64,000 bases of DNA, taken from positions 7,368,375 through 7,432,374 of the forward strand of contig CM020619.1 in the NCBI GenBank assembly GCA_009829735.1, read 5' to 3'. This DNA is from Pyropia yezoensis (Eukaryota; Rhodophyta; Bangiophyceae; Bangiales; Bangiaceae). Positions 1 through 10,079 of this stretch are shown here, piece by piece (position 1 is the stretch's first letter; every line of letters begins with the position of its first letter). The notes under the pieces were generated by a model, which saw nothing but the letters and a program-made list of their open reading frames with translations, did not search any database and was not told the origin of the DNA. Made by a program: the position numbers and the translations under genes.

Positions 1-181
1 CCCGCCGTTCAACCCGCTCGCCGCGTCGGCGCCCGCCGCAGCGACGGTGGCGCCACCGCCTCTGGCGGCGGCGGCGGCGGCGGCGCCCGTGTCCCCGCCG
101 CTGGTGTGGTCACTGGGGCGGGGCGGCGGCCGCCCCGTGGCGGTGCTGTCGGCAGCCCACCCCACCGCGTGTGGGCCTGGC

Positions 182-231
<50 letters not shown>

Positions 232-1840
232 GGCGGACGACGGGTCAGGGGTGCGGGCAGCGGCGACGGCGGCAGCGGCGGCGGGCGCCGTGGACGTGGC
301 CTACGGAGCAGGTGGGCCCGACGTGGACGCACCGCTGGGGGTGGTGCTGCGGTTCCCCCCCCCCCCCCCCCGGTCGGGGGCGGTGCAGACGGGACGGCGC
401 GCCCTCCCGGCGGCGTGGCCGACTACCCCGACGACGGGACGGGTCTGCCGCCGCCGCCGGCGGGTGCCCACGCGGCCGACGTGGCAGCAGGGCGCTGCGT
501 GTGGGGGGCGTGCGCCGCCAGTGGCGGCGGCCCCGTCGGTGACACCCGCGGCGGCGGCGGCGGCGGCGACGGCGGCGGCAGTGTGGGGACGTGTGGCCCT
601 CTGGCAGCGACCACCCCCCCCATGGGCGTGGCGTACGCGGCGCACGCAGACGAGCGGTTGGCGGCCGACGGCTACCGCACGCTCTTTATCAACGGGTCCG
701 AGCCCCTGCCAGCCGGGGTGGCGGTGGTGCGCCTCCGCGGCAGCAGCGGCGGCAGCGGCAGCGGCGGCGGAGGCAGCATTATCGGCGTGAACGGTGGCAA
801 CAGCGGCGGCGAGCGCAGTGGTGGCGGCGGCGGCGGTGGCGGCGACGGCGGCCACCGCGGGTGGACGGTGGGGAAGCCCACCTGCGGGGGCCCGACGCCC
901 CATCTGGTGGTCATTGACGATGCGTACGTGGGGGCGGACGGGGAGGTGGCGGCGGCCGACGGCCGCGTCACCGCCGCGGTGGCCGGCGGGTGCTGCACCC
1001 AAGACTGGAGACGCCTGGCGGGCCGCCCCCTGCCGGGGGGGGGGACCGTCGCGCTCGGCACGGTGTTTGTGGTGGCCCAGCCACACGGATCCACCTACTA
1101 CCACGTGCTCAATTCGGTAAGGACGGGGGGCGAGCGAGTGTGGGAGGGGGGGGGGGGGGGGGAGGAGGAGGAGGAGGAGGGGGGGGGGGTGAGGGGGGAG
1201 GAGAGGGGGAGGAGGCGGCGGCGCAGTCGGAACGTCGGGAGTGGTGGGGGGATGGACGGCAGCGCGGGTGGCCGCGTCCACCGCCTTTGCAGGTGGGGGG
1301 CAGCGGCGGCTGCCGCAGCGGGGTGGCCAGGACAGGCGGCAGCGTCGCGGCAGCCGTGGCCGTGTTGCGGCCGCACCCGTCGCGGCAGCCAGTCGATGCG
1401 GAGGACTGACGGCGTACCGGATGCTCATTTCGTCCTCCCCAACCCCCCTCATTCCCCCCCCCCCCCCCCCCCACCGCCTTCCTTGCACCCTTTCCGACGC
1501 CCATCTGCCCCCCTGTGCACGTGTGTGTGTGTATATGGACGTCCACCCCCCTCCATTCCCCCCCCCCCAGGTACTCCCCCGGCTGCTGCCCTTCCTCCCC
1601 TACCTCCGCGCCCACCCCCGCATCCTCATTGGCATTGCCGACAGCGCGGCCGCGCGGGAGGCGCTGGCCCTCCTCCGCCTCCCCCCCCACCGGGTGCTGC
1701 CGCTGCCGGCCGGGTCATGGAGCCACGCGCGGCGGCTGCTGCTGCCGCCCCCCGCCGAGGGCAACGGCGCCTCCTTCCACGGCTGCTACACCCACCGCGC
1801 CGCGGCGGTGCTGGCCGCGTACGTGCCTCGGTCGGGGGGG

Positions 1841-1872
<32 letters not shown>

Positions 1873-2679
1873 CGCCGACGCGGCCGCCGACGCGTGGATG
1901 GACGCGGCGGTGCCCGCGGCGGCAGCGGCAGCGGCGGCGCTGCCGCCCCTGCGCCCGCCGCCGCCGCCGGCGGCGCCGCCACCCCCTCCGCCGCCGCCGC
2001 CGCCGCCGTCGGCCGTTGCCGCCGCCGCCGCCTGGCTCCGCCGCGCGGTGGGCGGCGGGGCGGGGACCCCCCCCCCGCCCCCCCCCCGCCCCCCCCCGCG
2101 CTGCCCACGCTCGTCCTCCTCCAGCGGCGGCGGTCCCCCCCCGTTGCACCCCCCCCCACCAACGCCCCTGGGGCCCCCCGCGACGTGTCCCCCCCCTGCG
2201 CCTACCCCCGGTGTGCGGTCAACTTTGCGGTGCTCGCCGCGGCGCTGCGCGCGCGCTACGCCGCCCGCCTGCGGGTGGTGGTGCACCCGCCGTCCGCGGG
2301 GCTGGCCGCGTCGGTCCGCCGCTTTCGCGGCGCCGGCGCTGCCGCCGCCGCCGCCGGCGGTTCTGCCGGCGCGCCCGCAGGCACAACCGCGGCCGCCGGC
2401 GCGGCGGTGGTGGTGGGCGCCCACGGGGCGGGCTTTTCCAACGTTGCCTTTATGGACCCGGGCGGCGCGGCCGTCCACGTGGCGGCCTTCCCGTTTACCC
2501 CCTTTGCGACGATCGCCGCCGCCGCGGGCGTGCGGTGGGTGCACCTGCTGGGGGGGGAGGCGTGGGCGCGCCAAGCCTCGGGGGGGGTCCTCAACGTGAC
2601 GGCGGTGGTGGCGGCGGTGGACGCAGTGGTGGCGGACCGTGAAGGGTGGGGGGGGGAGGGGGGGGATGTGGGTGCCTGA
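1..2679 (+). CDS. GT61/DUF563-type glycosyltransferase, 5' end outside the window
   Basis: Probable secretory-pathway glycosyltransferase of the GT61 (DUF563) family; members add xylose, arabinose or GlcNAc to glycans in the ER/Golgi. I read exon 1 as 1-1116 and exon 2 as 1571-2679, separated by a GT-AG intron. The family pattern is visible in order: LVVIDDAYVGADG with GCCTQDWR downstream (near 905-1015), then STYYHVLNS just before the intron, LPRLLPFLP just after it, and near the end VVVGAHGAGFSNVAFMDPGG, the GT61 HGAG motif. The open frame reaches the left edge without an ATG, so the start is missing. The reading frame appears to slip inside two long C runs (about 355-371 and 2070-2100). 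I suspect sequencing error or polymorphism there rather than a dead gene, because the flanking frames are both well conserved. Long Ala, Pro and Gly tracts interrupt the domain. The acceptor sugar cannot be told. Confidence 0.72.
184..232 (+). repeat. GCC trinucleotide repeat (poly-Ala coding)
   Basis: About 16 near-perfect GCC units lie inside exon 1 of the GT61-type gene and encode an alanine tract in the likely frame. Similar GCC/GGC tracts recur at 1845-2010, 10205-10245, 12770-12815 and 45595-45625, which is a general trait of this gene block. Confidence 0.8.
1117..1570 (+). other. Intron of the GT61-type gene
   Basis: The donor is GTAAGG after an Asn-Ser codon pair and the acceptor is a long C tract ending in CAG. 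Both flanking exons carry consecutive parts of the GT61 domain. The first 100 bases are almost pure purine with G runs up to about 16, and the last part (1440-1472 and 1557-1570) is C runs, so the two ends could pair with each other. Confidence 0.65.
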
Positions 2680-3081
2680 GGGAACGGCGGCGACGCAGGG
2701 GGGGGGAGGAGCAGGACGGGGGAGGAGCAGGGGGGGGGGGGGGGGGGCGGGATAGGGGAGGGAGCTAAACGGAAGGAAGGAGCAAGGTGGTGGGCGGGGG
2801 AGCCAGGGGGGGGGCGGGATGGGGGAGAATGACGCCGATGAGGGGGAGCGTGTATGCCACGCCCTACGCCCGCCCTGGCTAGGGGTGAGTGGGAGCGCTC
2901 GCGGGATGACCCCGCGGGGCCCTCTGCAGAGCGCCCAGACCCAAGAGACAGACACCGGCCACGACGGTCATAGGGCGAATAACAAGCAAAAGTGGCAGGG
3001 AAAGGCGGAGGAGGGAGGACAAGGGCGGGGGCGCCCCAGCCTCCCCAGCACGGCAAGCACCAAGCGGCGCCGGCGGGCGGG
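2680..3081. other. Convergent intergenic region, G-rich
   Basis: Short spacer between two genes that end towards each other. It holds several G runs (for example near 2731-2748) and no open frame that resembles a known protein. I see no clear poly(A) signal. Confidence 0.5.
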
Positions 3082-5124
3082 TCACCCCCCCCCCCCATCC
3101 AACGCAACGGTCCAATCGTGGGGCGCCCACTCGGCCGCCGCGGCGGTCATGGCCGCCACCTGCGCCGCGTACGTCCATGGGCCGGCGGCCGCGCCGCCGT
3201 CGTCGCCGTCACCGCCGCCGCGGTCGCCGCTGCTGCCGCCGCCACCGCCGCGCGCGTCGGCGCCCCGCAGCGCCGCTTCGAGGACGCGCAGCGCCGCCGC
3301 GGCCGACCACCCGCGGGGGCGGTCGAGCACGCGCGCCATCCCCCCCCCCGCCACCCCAAACCACACCGCCACGTACGGCAGGCCGCGGGGGAGGATGGTG
3401 CGGAGGGGGCGGGCGCCGTCCCACCGGCGCACCCGCCCATTGGCGCCCCCCTCCCCCCCACCGTGGCCACCACCGTCACCGTCGCCGTCACTGCCATCGT
3501 CAGCAGTGGTGAGGGCGTGCCAAAAGTAGGCCCGCGCATCGGCCGCCACCCCCGCCGGCAGCGGCACCGCGTGGACAACCGTGTGGGCGGCGGTGGGGTC
3601 ACGGCCGCGGCGACCGCCGCCGCCGCCGCCACCGCCACGGCCGGCGCCAGTGGAGACTTCGAGAAAGACAACCTCCTCGGCCGGCGACCGCGCGGCGGCT
3701 ACGGCGGCGAGGCCGTCGCGGAAGCGGCGGTCTTCGGCGGCCGCCGCGGGCGGCAGCGCCACCGATCCGCCCGTTCCGTGGACGGCGGGCGCCAGGACGA
3801 GGTGCCCCCGCGTCAGCGGCGGGGTGTCGGGCACGCCCAGGTACAGGTGGTCCCCCATGGCCACGAGGGTGTGCTTTCGCCGGTGACGGGGGAGGTGCGC
3901 GAGGCACCGCCGGCACGCGGCGGCATCGTCGACGCGGCCACCGCCGCCGCCGCCACCGCCACGGGACGTTGCGGGGAATGCCCCGTGCGGCGGCAGCGAC
4001 GGCGGCGGCGCCCCGCCACCGCCCCCTGCGGCGGCAGCCAGCCCCCTCTGGCGACGGCCACCGCCGCCGCTGACGGCGGCCACGTCAGCGTCCTCCTCGT
4101 CGCTCACCCCCCCCCCGCCATACCCCCGCCCACGGCGCACAATGAGCGCCGCGGCGGCCGCGTCGCCGCCGCGGCCGACCAGGCGCTCGGCCCGTGCCTC
4201 GGCGCGGAGGCGGTCCTGGAAACCCAGCGGGGGTGACGCTGCGGCAGCGGCCAGCGGGGCGCCCGCGGGCGTCGGGGGCGGCGGGGGGGCGCCACCCCGT
4301 CGGGGAGCGGGGGGAGCCCCGCCACGTGCGCCCGCCGCGGCGGAGGCCGCCGCCGCCGCCGCGGACGCGGCACCCCCACGGACGGGTAGGAGGGTGAGTG
4401 GGTCCACGGCGGGCGCCGCCGCCGCCGGTGCCGTCGCCGCGGGGGCGGCGGGGTGGCGCCCCAACCCGGGCCGCGGCGGCGGCGCATGCCGGCGGGACGG
4501 CGGCGGCGCGCCCGGCGCGGCCGCCGTCGCCGGCCGCTTGACCCCCCCCCCGCCGAGCCGCTCACGCAGGGTGGCCGCGACCGCCGCGTTGGCCCCCCCC
4601 GCCCTCTCGCCAGCGTCGCGCCGGGGGCGCGGCGGCGGCGGCGACGGCGGTGAAACGGCAGCAGCGGCGGTGGGGGCGGCGGTGGGAGCGCCCCCGCCAC
4701 CTTGGGGCAGCCCGCCCCCACCACGCCCCCCACCCCCCCACGCAGCCGCCCGTGCGGGGGGCGGCGGCGGCGGCGGCGCTGGGCGAGCGCCGGCCGGCGG
4801 GCTCCCCCGCGGAGACGCCCCCGACGGGGGTGGCGACCGCGGCGGGGAGGTGGCGTACGGGGCAAACACCCCCCCCGCCCCTGCCGCAGCGACGGCCGCC
4901 GCCACCGCCGCCGTGCGGTGGGTCGGCGGCGGCCGTGGCGACGGCGACAGCGACGGAGGTGGCGGTGACCGCCAACGGCGGGGGGATGTGGTGGGTGCGC
5001 AGACGGGGAGGGAAGGGGGGGGAGGCGGGGCGGGGCGCCTCTCGCGCCGCGCCGCCCGCTCTGCCCGGATGGCGGCGCGGGCCGCCTTGCGGCTGGCGTG
5101 GGTGGACGCGGGGAGGGGGTCCAT
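3082..5124 (-). CDS. CWF19L2: CWF19-family protein (CwfJ C-terminal domains 1 and 2)
   Basis: Single-exon gene for a 680-residue protein of the CWF19/Drn1 family, which associates with late spliceosome and lariat-debranching complexes in the nucleus. The N-terminal ~400 residues are basic and then Pro/Ala/Gly-rich low complexity. The C-terminal part carries the HIT-related CwfJ domain 1, starting with CRRC at residues 404-407 and continuing through GDHLYLGVPD, RGHLVLAPAVHG and HTVVHAVPLP. It is followed by CwfJ domain 2 (LPRGLPYVAVWFG to the end, WAPHDWTVALD). The absence of an N-terminal phosphoesterase-like domain points to the CWF19L2/Cwf19 branch rather than CWF19L1. The ATG at 5124 is followed by MDPLPASTHASRKAARAAIR, a charged start typical of the family. 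The gene lies convergent to the glycosyltransferase. Internal Gly/Ser/Asp repeats are inserted into the conserved domain, as in its neighbours. Confidence 0.85.
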   Translation of the reverse strand: MDPLPASTHASRKAARAAIRAERAARRERRPAPPPPPSLPVCAPTTSPRRWRSPPPPSLSPSPRPPPTHRTAAVAAAVAAAGAGGVFAPYATSPPRSPPPSGASPRGSPPAGARPAPPPPPPPARAAAWGGGGRGGGGLPQGGGGAPTAAPTAAAAVSPPSPPPPRPRRDAGERAGGANAAVAATLRERLGGGGVKRPATAAAPGAPPPSRRHAPPPRPGLGRHPAAPAATAPAAAAPAVDPLTLLPVRGGAASAAAAAASAAAGARGGAPPAPRRGGAPPPPPTPAGAPLAAAAASPPLGFQDRLRAEARAERLVGRGGDAAAAALIVRRGRGYGGGGVSDEEDADVAAVSGGGGRRQRGLAAAAGGGGGAPPPSLPPHGAFPATSRGGGGGGGGRVDDAAACRRCLAHLPRHRRKHTLVAMGDHLYLGVPDTPPLTRGHLVLAPAVHGTGGSVALPPAAAAEDRRFRDGLAAVAAARSPAEEVVFLEVSTGAGRGGGGGGGGRRGRDPTAAHTVVHAVPLPAGVAADARAYFWHALTTADDGSDGDGDGGGHGGGEGGANGRVRRWDGARPLRTILPRGLPYVAVWFGVAGGGMARVLDRPRGWSAAAALRVLEAALRGADARGGGGGSSGDRGGGDGDDGGAAAGPWTYAAQVAAMTAAAAEWAPHDWTVALDGGGG

Positions 5125-6820
5125 GGGGGGGGAGCGCCCTAGCGGGCGGAGGGGGGGAGAGAAAGAGAGGGAGGAAAGGAGATGGTTTGGATGCGGTGGG
5201 GGGGGGGGGGGGGGAGGAAGGAGGGGGGCCTAACGGGGGGCGGAACGGCGGCGGAGCGTGGGGAAGAAGCGGGGGGTGGCGCTGGGCAATGGGGGGCGGC
5301 GGTCGGTGCGCGAGAGAAAGGAGGCGGGCGGCAGGCTTCGCGCCCGCACAGAGCCACGTATAAATACAATGTGTTTACCTCCACTCAGCTGGGATCGCAG
5401 TCGCAAGTAAAGCTTGGAGTCATGGACACATTCAGACTCACGGTATGTATTCCGCGCGAGCTGGACTCTGTGGAGCAGAATTCGCCTGATTTAGCTGGTG
5501 GCGGGGCAACGCCGCCGTTCGCAAAGTAGGATGGCGGGGCTAGCTAAATTAAGGACCTGCCTGTCGCAGGGAAAGGGGCGGAGTGGATTGCGCCGTCGCC
5601 GCGCAGGGTGCGGCGGCTTCACCCGCAGCAGCAGCAAAGGGGGTGACCCCACTCTGATGCAACGGACTCTGTCAAACGGAGCCGACTTGGCGTGTGAAGG
5701 TGCCTTGGTCAATAACGAAGTTTAGCGAAGCTCCTGCACGCCATGGCAGTTGCACCTTTCCACCCCTCCCGTTGCGGACGGCTGGCCGTTGGGTGGTTGT
5801 TACGTATGCTGCCGCCAGCAGCCCAGGCGCGGCCGGCCGCGCTTGCCGCGGTGGTGGGGTACGCGGCGCGGCGGCCACCGCCTGCGCCGCAGCAGCAGCC
5901 GCAGTCCCCACCCCGCAGCGGCAGAGGGAGTGGCGGGGGCGGCGGTGCCGGCAGAGGCAGAGGCGGTGGCAGCAGCGGCGGTGCCCTCGGCGGTGGCGGC
6001 AGCACCCGCAGCGCAAAGCGCGGTCCGCGGGAACGGCGGAATCGATCCCGGCGAATAGGGCCACGCAGCAGACCGATCATCGGTAGTGTTCACATGCGGG
6101 GGGGTATGTAGGCTGTGGATAGAGGCGAGAAACACACCCCAAGGTCAAGATCCCGATTGGTAGGGCACAGTGGGTGTGGGCTGTCGACACATGTCCGCCG
6201 CCAAACGGCCTTCCTTCCCCCCACCTCCCCCCTTGGCGCACCTGTGCACCCTCCGCGGCAAGACCATCAGTACGAGGAAAATCTCGCGCCAGGCCGGGCA
6301 AACGTGTGAATACAAACCAATTGGATCTGCGGTGGCGCTTCCCCGCTGCGGCACTCGGCAACCCTGGGGGAGAGGGGGGCCACCCAGTGTCGATTAGCGA
6401 AGCTACTGCAGATGCGACACTGTTTTAGGCAGAGTCGACTGCCGCGCCACGGGAGCCACAGATCCGGCCGCAAGTGGTTCCGCCCCGACGGCGCGTCTCG
6501 TGTGAACGCAGAGTGGGGCGGCCAGTGGGAGTTTGTTCCATTACAGCCCACCCTCACGAGCAGCGCCGAGCGTCACGTCCTCCCCCTTCCGGACCTCCGA
6601 CAACGCGGCAGCTGCCTCTCGCTCCCGCCCACGTCATGCGTTGACCACCTCCCGCGACGCTCTTCCCACCGCTCGGGGGCCCAGCGTTTCTCATCGTGTG
6701 GAGGCGCCCACCCCCTCCCCCATCCCGGTCCTCCCTTCTCGCCGCTGGGTGTCCCCCCTTCCCCCCCGTTCCGCTGGCAGCGCTCCCGCACCCGGCGCGT
6801 GCCCCCCGCCCATCCCCCTC
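5125..6820. other. Divergent intergenic region upstream of CWF19 and lipase genes
   Basis: The region must hold the promoters of the CWF19-type gene (-) and the lipase gene (+). A TATA-like string lies at 5359-5365 in otherwise GC-rich DNA. An ATG-started frame at 5743-6111 (122 residues) has an RG/GGG-rich second half ending in RSAKRGPRERRNRSRR; it could be a small RNA-binding-like protein or chance. Nothing else convincing is visible. Confidence 0.4.
5743..6111 (+). CDS. Possible small Gly/Arg-rich protein
   Basis: A 122-residue frame starting at an ATG in the context CCATGG. The first half is Ala/Pro-rich, then a QQQPQ stretch, then RGSGGGGGAGRGRGGG and a basic tail. RG-rich composition is common in RNA-binding proteins, but no folded domain is visible and GC-rich DNA makes such frames by chance. 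I do not recognise a family and give it low weight. Confidence 0.18.
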   Translation: MAVAPFHPSRCGRLAVGWLLRMLPPAAQARPAALAAVVGYAARRPPPAPQQQPQSPPRSGRGSGGGGGAGRGRGGGSSGGALGGGGSTRSAKRGPRERRNRSRRIGPRSRPIIGSVHMRGGM

Positions 6821-9400
6821 ATGACGGGGACCCTCCGCGCCGCGCCCGCCGCGGCCTTTCTCCCCGCTCCCCCCGGTCGGCCGCCGGCGGCCTCCCCCAC
6901 TGCGGCGCCACCGCCGCGACGGCCACGCAAGCCGCTGGCCCGTCGGTGGTACCATCGGCCTATCGGCGGGGGCGTCCGCGGCGGCCCGGCGCGGTCCCCC
7001 CCACTCCCAGCCTGTCGACTGCCGCCGCGGACGGCGCCCGTGTGTGCGGCCAGTGAGGGTGGCAGTGGCAACAGTGGTAGCAGCGGCGGTGGCGGTGACG
7101 GCGACGACGGCCGGGGGGGCGTCCCTCTGCCTGGCGCCCTGCGTAGCGTTGCCAGTGCGGTCAAGGCGGTGACTGGGGCACCCGCTCGGGCGGTGCGGGG
7201 TGCCCACCGGGCAGCCCTGGGCGCCCTGGGCGTTGGCGACAATGACGACGGCGCGTCGAGGCGGGGCCCCGTGGCGGGCGGGGGTGGTGGCGGTGGCGGT
7301 GACAGCAGTGGCGGGCGGGCCACCGAGCGAGGCAGCGCGCCCCCCTTTTCATTTGGCACCGCCACCGCGCTCGCCTCGTTTGCGTTTGAGGCGTATGCCG
7401 AGCCGCCCAACGGCTGCGGCTGGCTCGTGCCTGGCGAGACGGTGGCCGTGGCGGGCGACGGCGGCGGCGGCGGAGGCGCCACCCCAGCCACGGACGACGC
7501 CCCCCCGCTTGTGAACGTGGCCTACCCCACGCCCGGAGAGTTGGCGGGGCGGTGCCCCCATGGGGCGCTGCGGGTGACGCTGGGTGGCCTCCACCGTCCT
7601 GGCCGCGATGGCGGCGGCAACGAGGACGACCGTGGTCACCTGTGTTACACCCTCCGGACGGGGGGCGTGGTGGTGGACCGCCCCGCCGTCGGCACCGCCT
7701 TTGCCGTCCCCGCACCGCCGCCGCCGGGGGAACGTCGGAGAGGGGAGGAGGGCGCCCACGGCGACCGCGACGATGCTGCGGCCGCGGCGGCTGGCTCTGT
7801 GCCTGCAGAGGGAGGAGGTGAAGTTACCGGCCGCGCGGCCGCCGCAGCAGCCGCGGACGTGGCGGTGGTAGACGTTTTTTGGGGCCCCGAGGAAGTGTCT
7901 GCGGGGCGGCCGCTGGGATGGGTGGCGCTGCCACTGCCTGGCGGGATTGCCCACAGAGGGGAAGAGGGGGGTGGCGTGAACGCCGCTCCCACTCGCCTCG
8001 AGCTGCCGCTCACGCTTTACCCCGCCCCGACGGGGGTTGGTGAGGACAGGGAGGCGCCGGCGGCCGCCGATGCCGCCGCGGCCGCCACCGCAGCCGCTGC
8101 GGCTGCCGTGGCCGCAGCAGGCGCGGCACAGGCAACGGCAATCGCCCGCGGGGCATCGCTGTTCGGCACCGCCCCCGACACGGCGCCGGCGCTGTGGGCC
8201 GACGCGGCCGACAGTGGGTTTGCGGCGTTGCGGGCGGCGTCCGCCGCGGCGCGTGCCGATGCGGCCGCCCGCCGTGCGGCTGTGGCCGGTTCGTCGCTGG
8301 TCGTGTGGGTGGCCAATGTTGCCGGCGGCAGTGATGACAGCGGTGGCGGGGGCAACGAAAGCCTGCACGAGGACGAGGCGCCCGCGGACAAGGATGACGC
8401 CATTGCCGCGGTGGAGGGGCTCCCCATGTCTGACGGATGGAAGGCGCTGGCCAAGGAGGTGATGGCCGCGTCGGACGAGGCCGACAGCCACCTCAACCGG
8501 CGGCGGTTGCGGGCGGTTGCGTTCATGGCCGCCCCATCCACGGACACCAAGGTGTGGGTGTGGCGGGACGCGACGCGGCGGGTGGCTGTGGTCGGCTTTC
8601 GGGGAACGGAGTCACTAAGCTGGAAGGACCTTGTCACAGACGCCGCTGCCTGGCAGGTACCATGGACGCCGGGGGGTCCCATTGACCTCGACGTCTGTCC
8701 CGCCACGGCCGCATCGGCGAGCGAAGAGTCGGCGCTGGTGCACTGGGGATTCTTGCGCGCCTACGCTTCCGTGCGGGAGCCGCTGCTGGCAGAGCTGGCC
8801 GCCATCACGGAGGACCTTTCCGCGCCATGGGACGTCTACTACACCGGCCACTCGTTGGGGGGGGCGCTCGCAACGCTGGCCGCCGCCGACGTGCGGGCGC
8901 AGCACCCGAATGTGGGGGGGGCGATGGTGTCGTTTGGACAGCCCAAGGTGGGCAACGCGGCCTTTCGATTGGCGGTCGACACGCTGCTGCCGGCAGCCTT
9001 CCGCGTCGTCAATGACGCGGACGTTGTCGCCAGAACGCCGACGGGGGGCTACGCCCACGTGGGGCGGACGGTGCTCGTCAATGAGGATGGGGAGCTGTGG
9101 GTGGAGCCGTGGGGAGCAGAGGGGAGCGGTGGAGGGGGGGGGAGCGATGAAAATGGCACGCAAGGTGGGGAGGCGGACCCCACCGGTGGTAGCACAGCCG
9201 ACGCCGCTGCCGATGGCGATGCGGGGGGGCACGGGCTCGGCGGCGCCCGCTGGAAGGCGACGGGCACCCTCTTTGCTGCTGAGAAGGAGCTGTGGAGGTC
9301 ATTCACCACAGGAGCAAGCTTGCAGCATCACCTCGAAGATTCCTACGTGGCAAGCTTGCGGCGGTGTGTCAAGCAGCAGCGAGAGGCGGGGGCGGTGTAG
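6821..9400 (+). CDS. Class 3 (alpha/beta-hydrolase) lipase, probably plastid-targeted
   Basis: Single-exon gene, 859 residues from the ATG at 6821; the frame is open further upstream but without an ATG. The N-terminal ~80 residues are rich in Ala, Pro, Arg and Ser and poor in acids, ending near APVCAASEGG. This looks like a chloroplast transit peptide, so the enzyme may act on plastid lipids. A middle segment (about residues 230-410) with GALRVTL and VAVVDVFWGPEE is possibly a diverged C2-like lipid-binding fold; this is weak. The lipase domain spans about residues 595-775: KVWVWRD, VVGFRGTES, and the nucleophile elbow GHSLGGALA with Ser678. The likely catalytic Asp734 lies in NDADVVARTP and His746 in YAHVG, giving the complete triad of lipase class 3. 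A short tail follows. It would hydrolyse acyl esters of glycerolipids. It is in tandem with the exchanger gene. Confidence 0.85.
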   Translation: MTGTLRAAPAAAFLPAPPGRPPAASPTAAPPPRRPRKPLARRWYHRPIGGGVRGGPARSPPLPACRLPPRTAPVCAASEGGSGNSGSSGGGGDGDDGRGGVPLPGALRSVASAVKAVTGAPARAVRGAHRAALGALGVGDNDDGASRRGPVAGGGGGGGGDSSGGRATERGSAPPFSFGTATALASFAFEAYAEPPNGCGWLVPGETVAVAGDGGGGGGATPATDDAPPLVNVAYPTPGELAGRCPHGALRVTLGGLHRPGRDGGGNEDDRGHLCYTLRTGGVVVDRPAVGTAFAVPAPPPPGERRRGEEGAHGDRDDAAAAAAGSVPAEGGGEVTGRAAAAAAADVAVVDVFWGPEEVSAGRPLGWVALPLPGGIAHRGEEGGGVNAAPTRLELPLTLYPAPTGVGEDREAPAAADAAAAATAAAAAAVAAAGAAQATAIARGASLFGTAPDTAPALWADAADSGFAALRAASAAARADAAARRAAVAGSSLVVWVANVAGGSDDSGGGGNESLHEDEAPADKDDAIAAVEGLPMSDGWKALAKEVMAASDEADSHLNRRRLRAVAFMAAPSTDTKVWVWRDATRRVAVVGFRGTESLSWKDLVTDAAAWQVPWTPGGPIDLDVCPATAASASEESALVHWGFLRAYASVREPLLAELAAITEDLSAPWDVYYTGHSLGGALATLAAADVRAQHPNVGGAMVSFGQPKVGNAAFRLAVDTLLPAAFRVVNDADVVARTPTGGYAHVGRTVLVNEDGELWVEPWGAEGSGGGGGSDENGTQGGEADPTGGSTADAAADGDAGGHGLGGARWKATGTLFAAEKELWRSFTTGASLQHHLEDSYVASLRRCVKQQREAGAV

Positions 9401-10079
9401 CGGGCGATGGATCTTTGCTGACGGCCGGCCAGGGGAGGGAGGGCGATCTGAAAAGGCAGGCTCTCTCTTTCTGGTGTTTCCGCCTCCTCGTTGGGCGCCA
9501 TGGGACCTGGGCTCCCCTCTCTTGCTGTACGGAAGCCCGCCAGTCTTGGGCGCTTCTCGCTGAGGAGAGAGCTGCGCTTCTCATGAGGAGAGATCTGCAC
9601 AGACCAGCAACGGGATATCAATTATATCTGCAGTTTCATCGAGGTCCAACTCGTCCCATTTTGTCCGTTGTGGTCGAAGTTCAGCTATTCACCAGGATAC
9701 CAATGGCAAGTTGACCTCAACCCTGTATTTGGAATTCATCGCAGAGAGTTGGTCGATAATACACCGTAATTTTGACACACTTTCACAATGAGTCCTCCAG
9801 AAATCTATCAATATGTGATTCCATTGCTGGGCGGCTTGGTCTTGGTTGCTGTCGCCGAACGAAAGCTCGCCTTCGTCCTTTTCTGGTCGCAGGAACGTGT
9901 GCTCTGCCCTCACGGCACCAGTGCCGTCACCACCCCGATTTCCCGCTCTTCCCCCGCCCTCTGCGTCTGCGACGACGCCGCCTCTACTACCCTGGGACCC
10001 CCCATGAGGTGGTCCTCGCGCCAGTGACAGACCGTCCGAGCCCGGCGATCCCCGCCGCCCGGCCACGAGTGGGGAGGCT
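9401..10079. other. Intergenic region / 5' leader of the exchanger gene
   Basis: About 680 bp between two genes on the same strand. GC falls from the coding level between 9580 and 9800. A 79-codon ATG frame at 9788-10027 (starting MSPPEIYQYVIPLLGG, one hydrophobic stretch) could be an upstream ORF in the exchanger leader, but nothing confirms it. Confidence 0.4.

Noticed and set aside
106-5363. Many long Arg-, Pro- and Gly-rich frames opposite or out of phase with the first two genes
   Set aside because: GC-rich DNA keeps all six frames open; these lack family motifs and mirror the Ala/Gly/Pro tracts of the real genes.
5359-5365. TATA box of a specific gene
   Set aside because: It could serve either strand and lies far from both start codons; position alone does not decide.
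9788-10027. Small membrane protein upstream of the exchanger
   Set aside because: One hydrophobic stretch only, then frame content typical of random GC-rich DNA; kept only as a possible upstream ORF.
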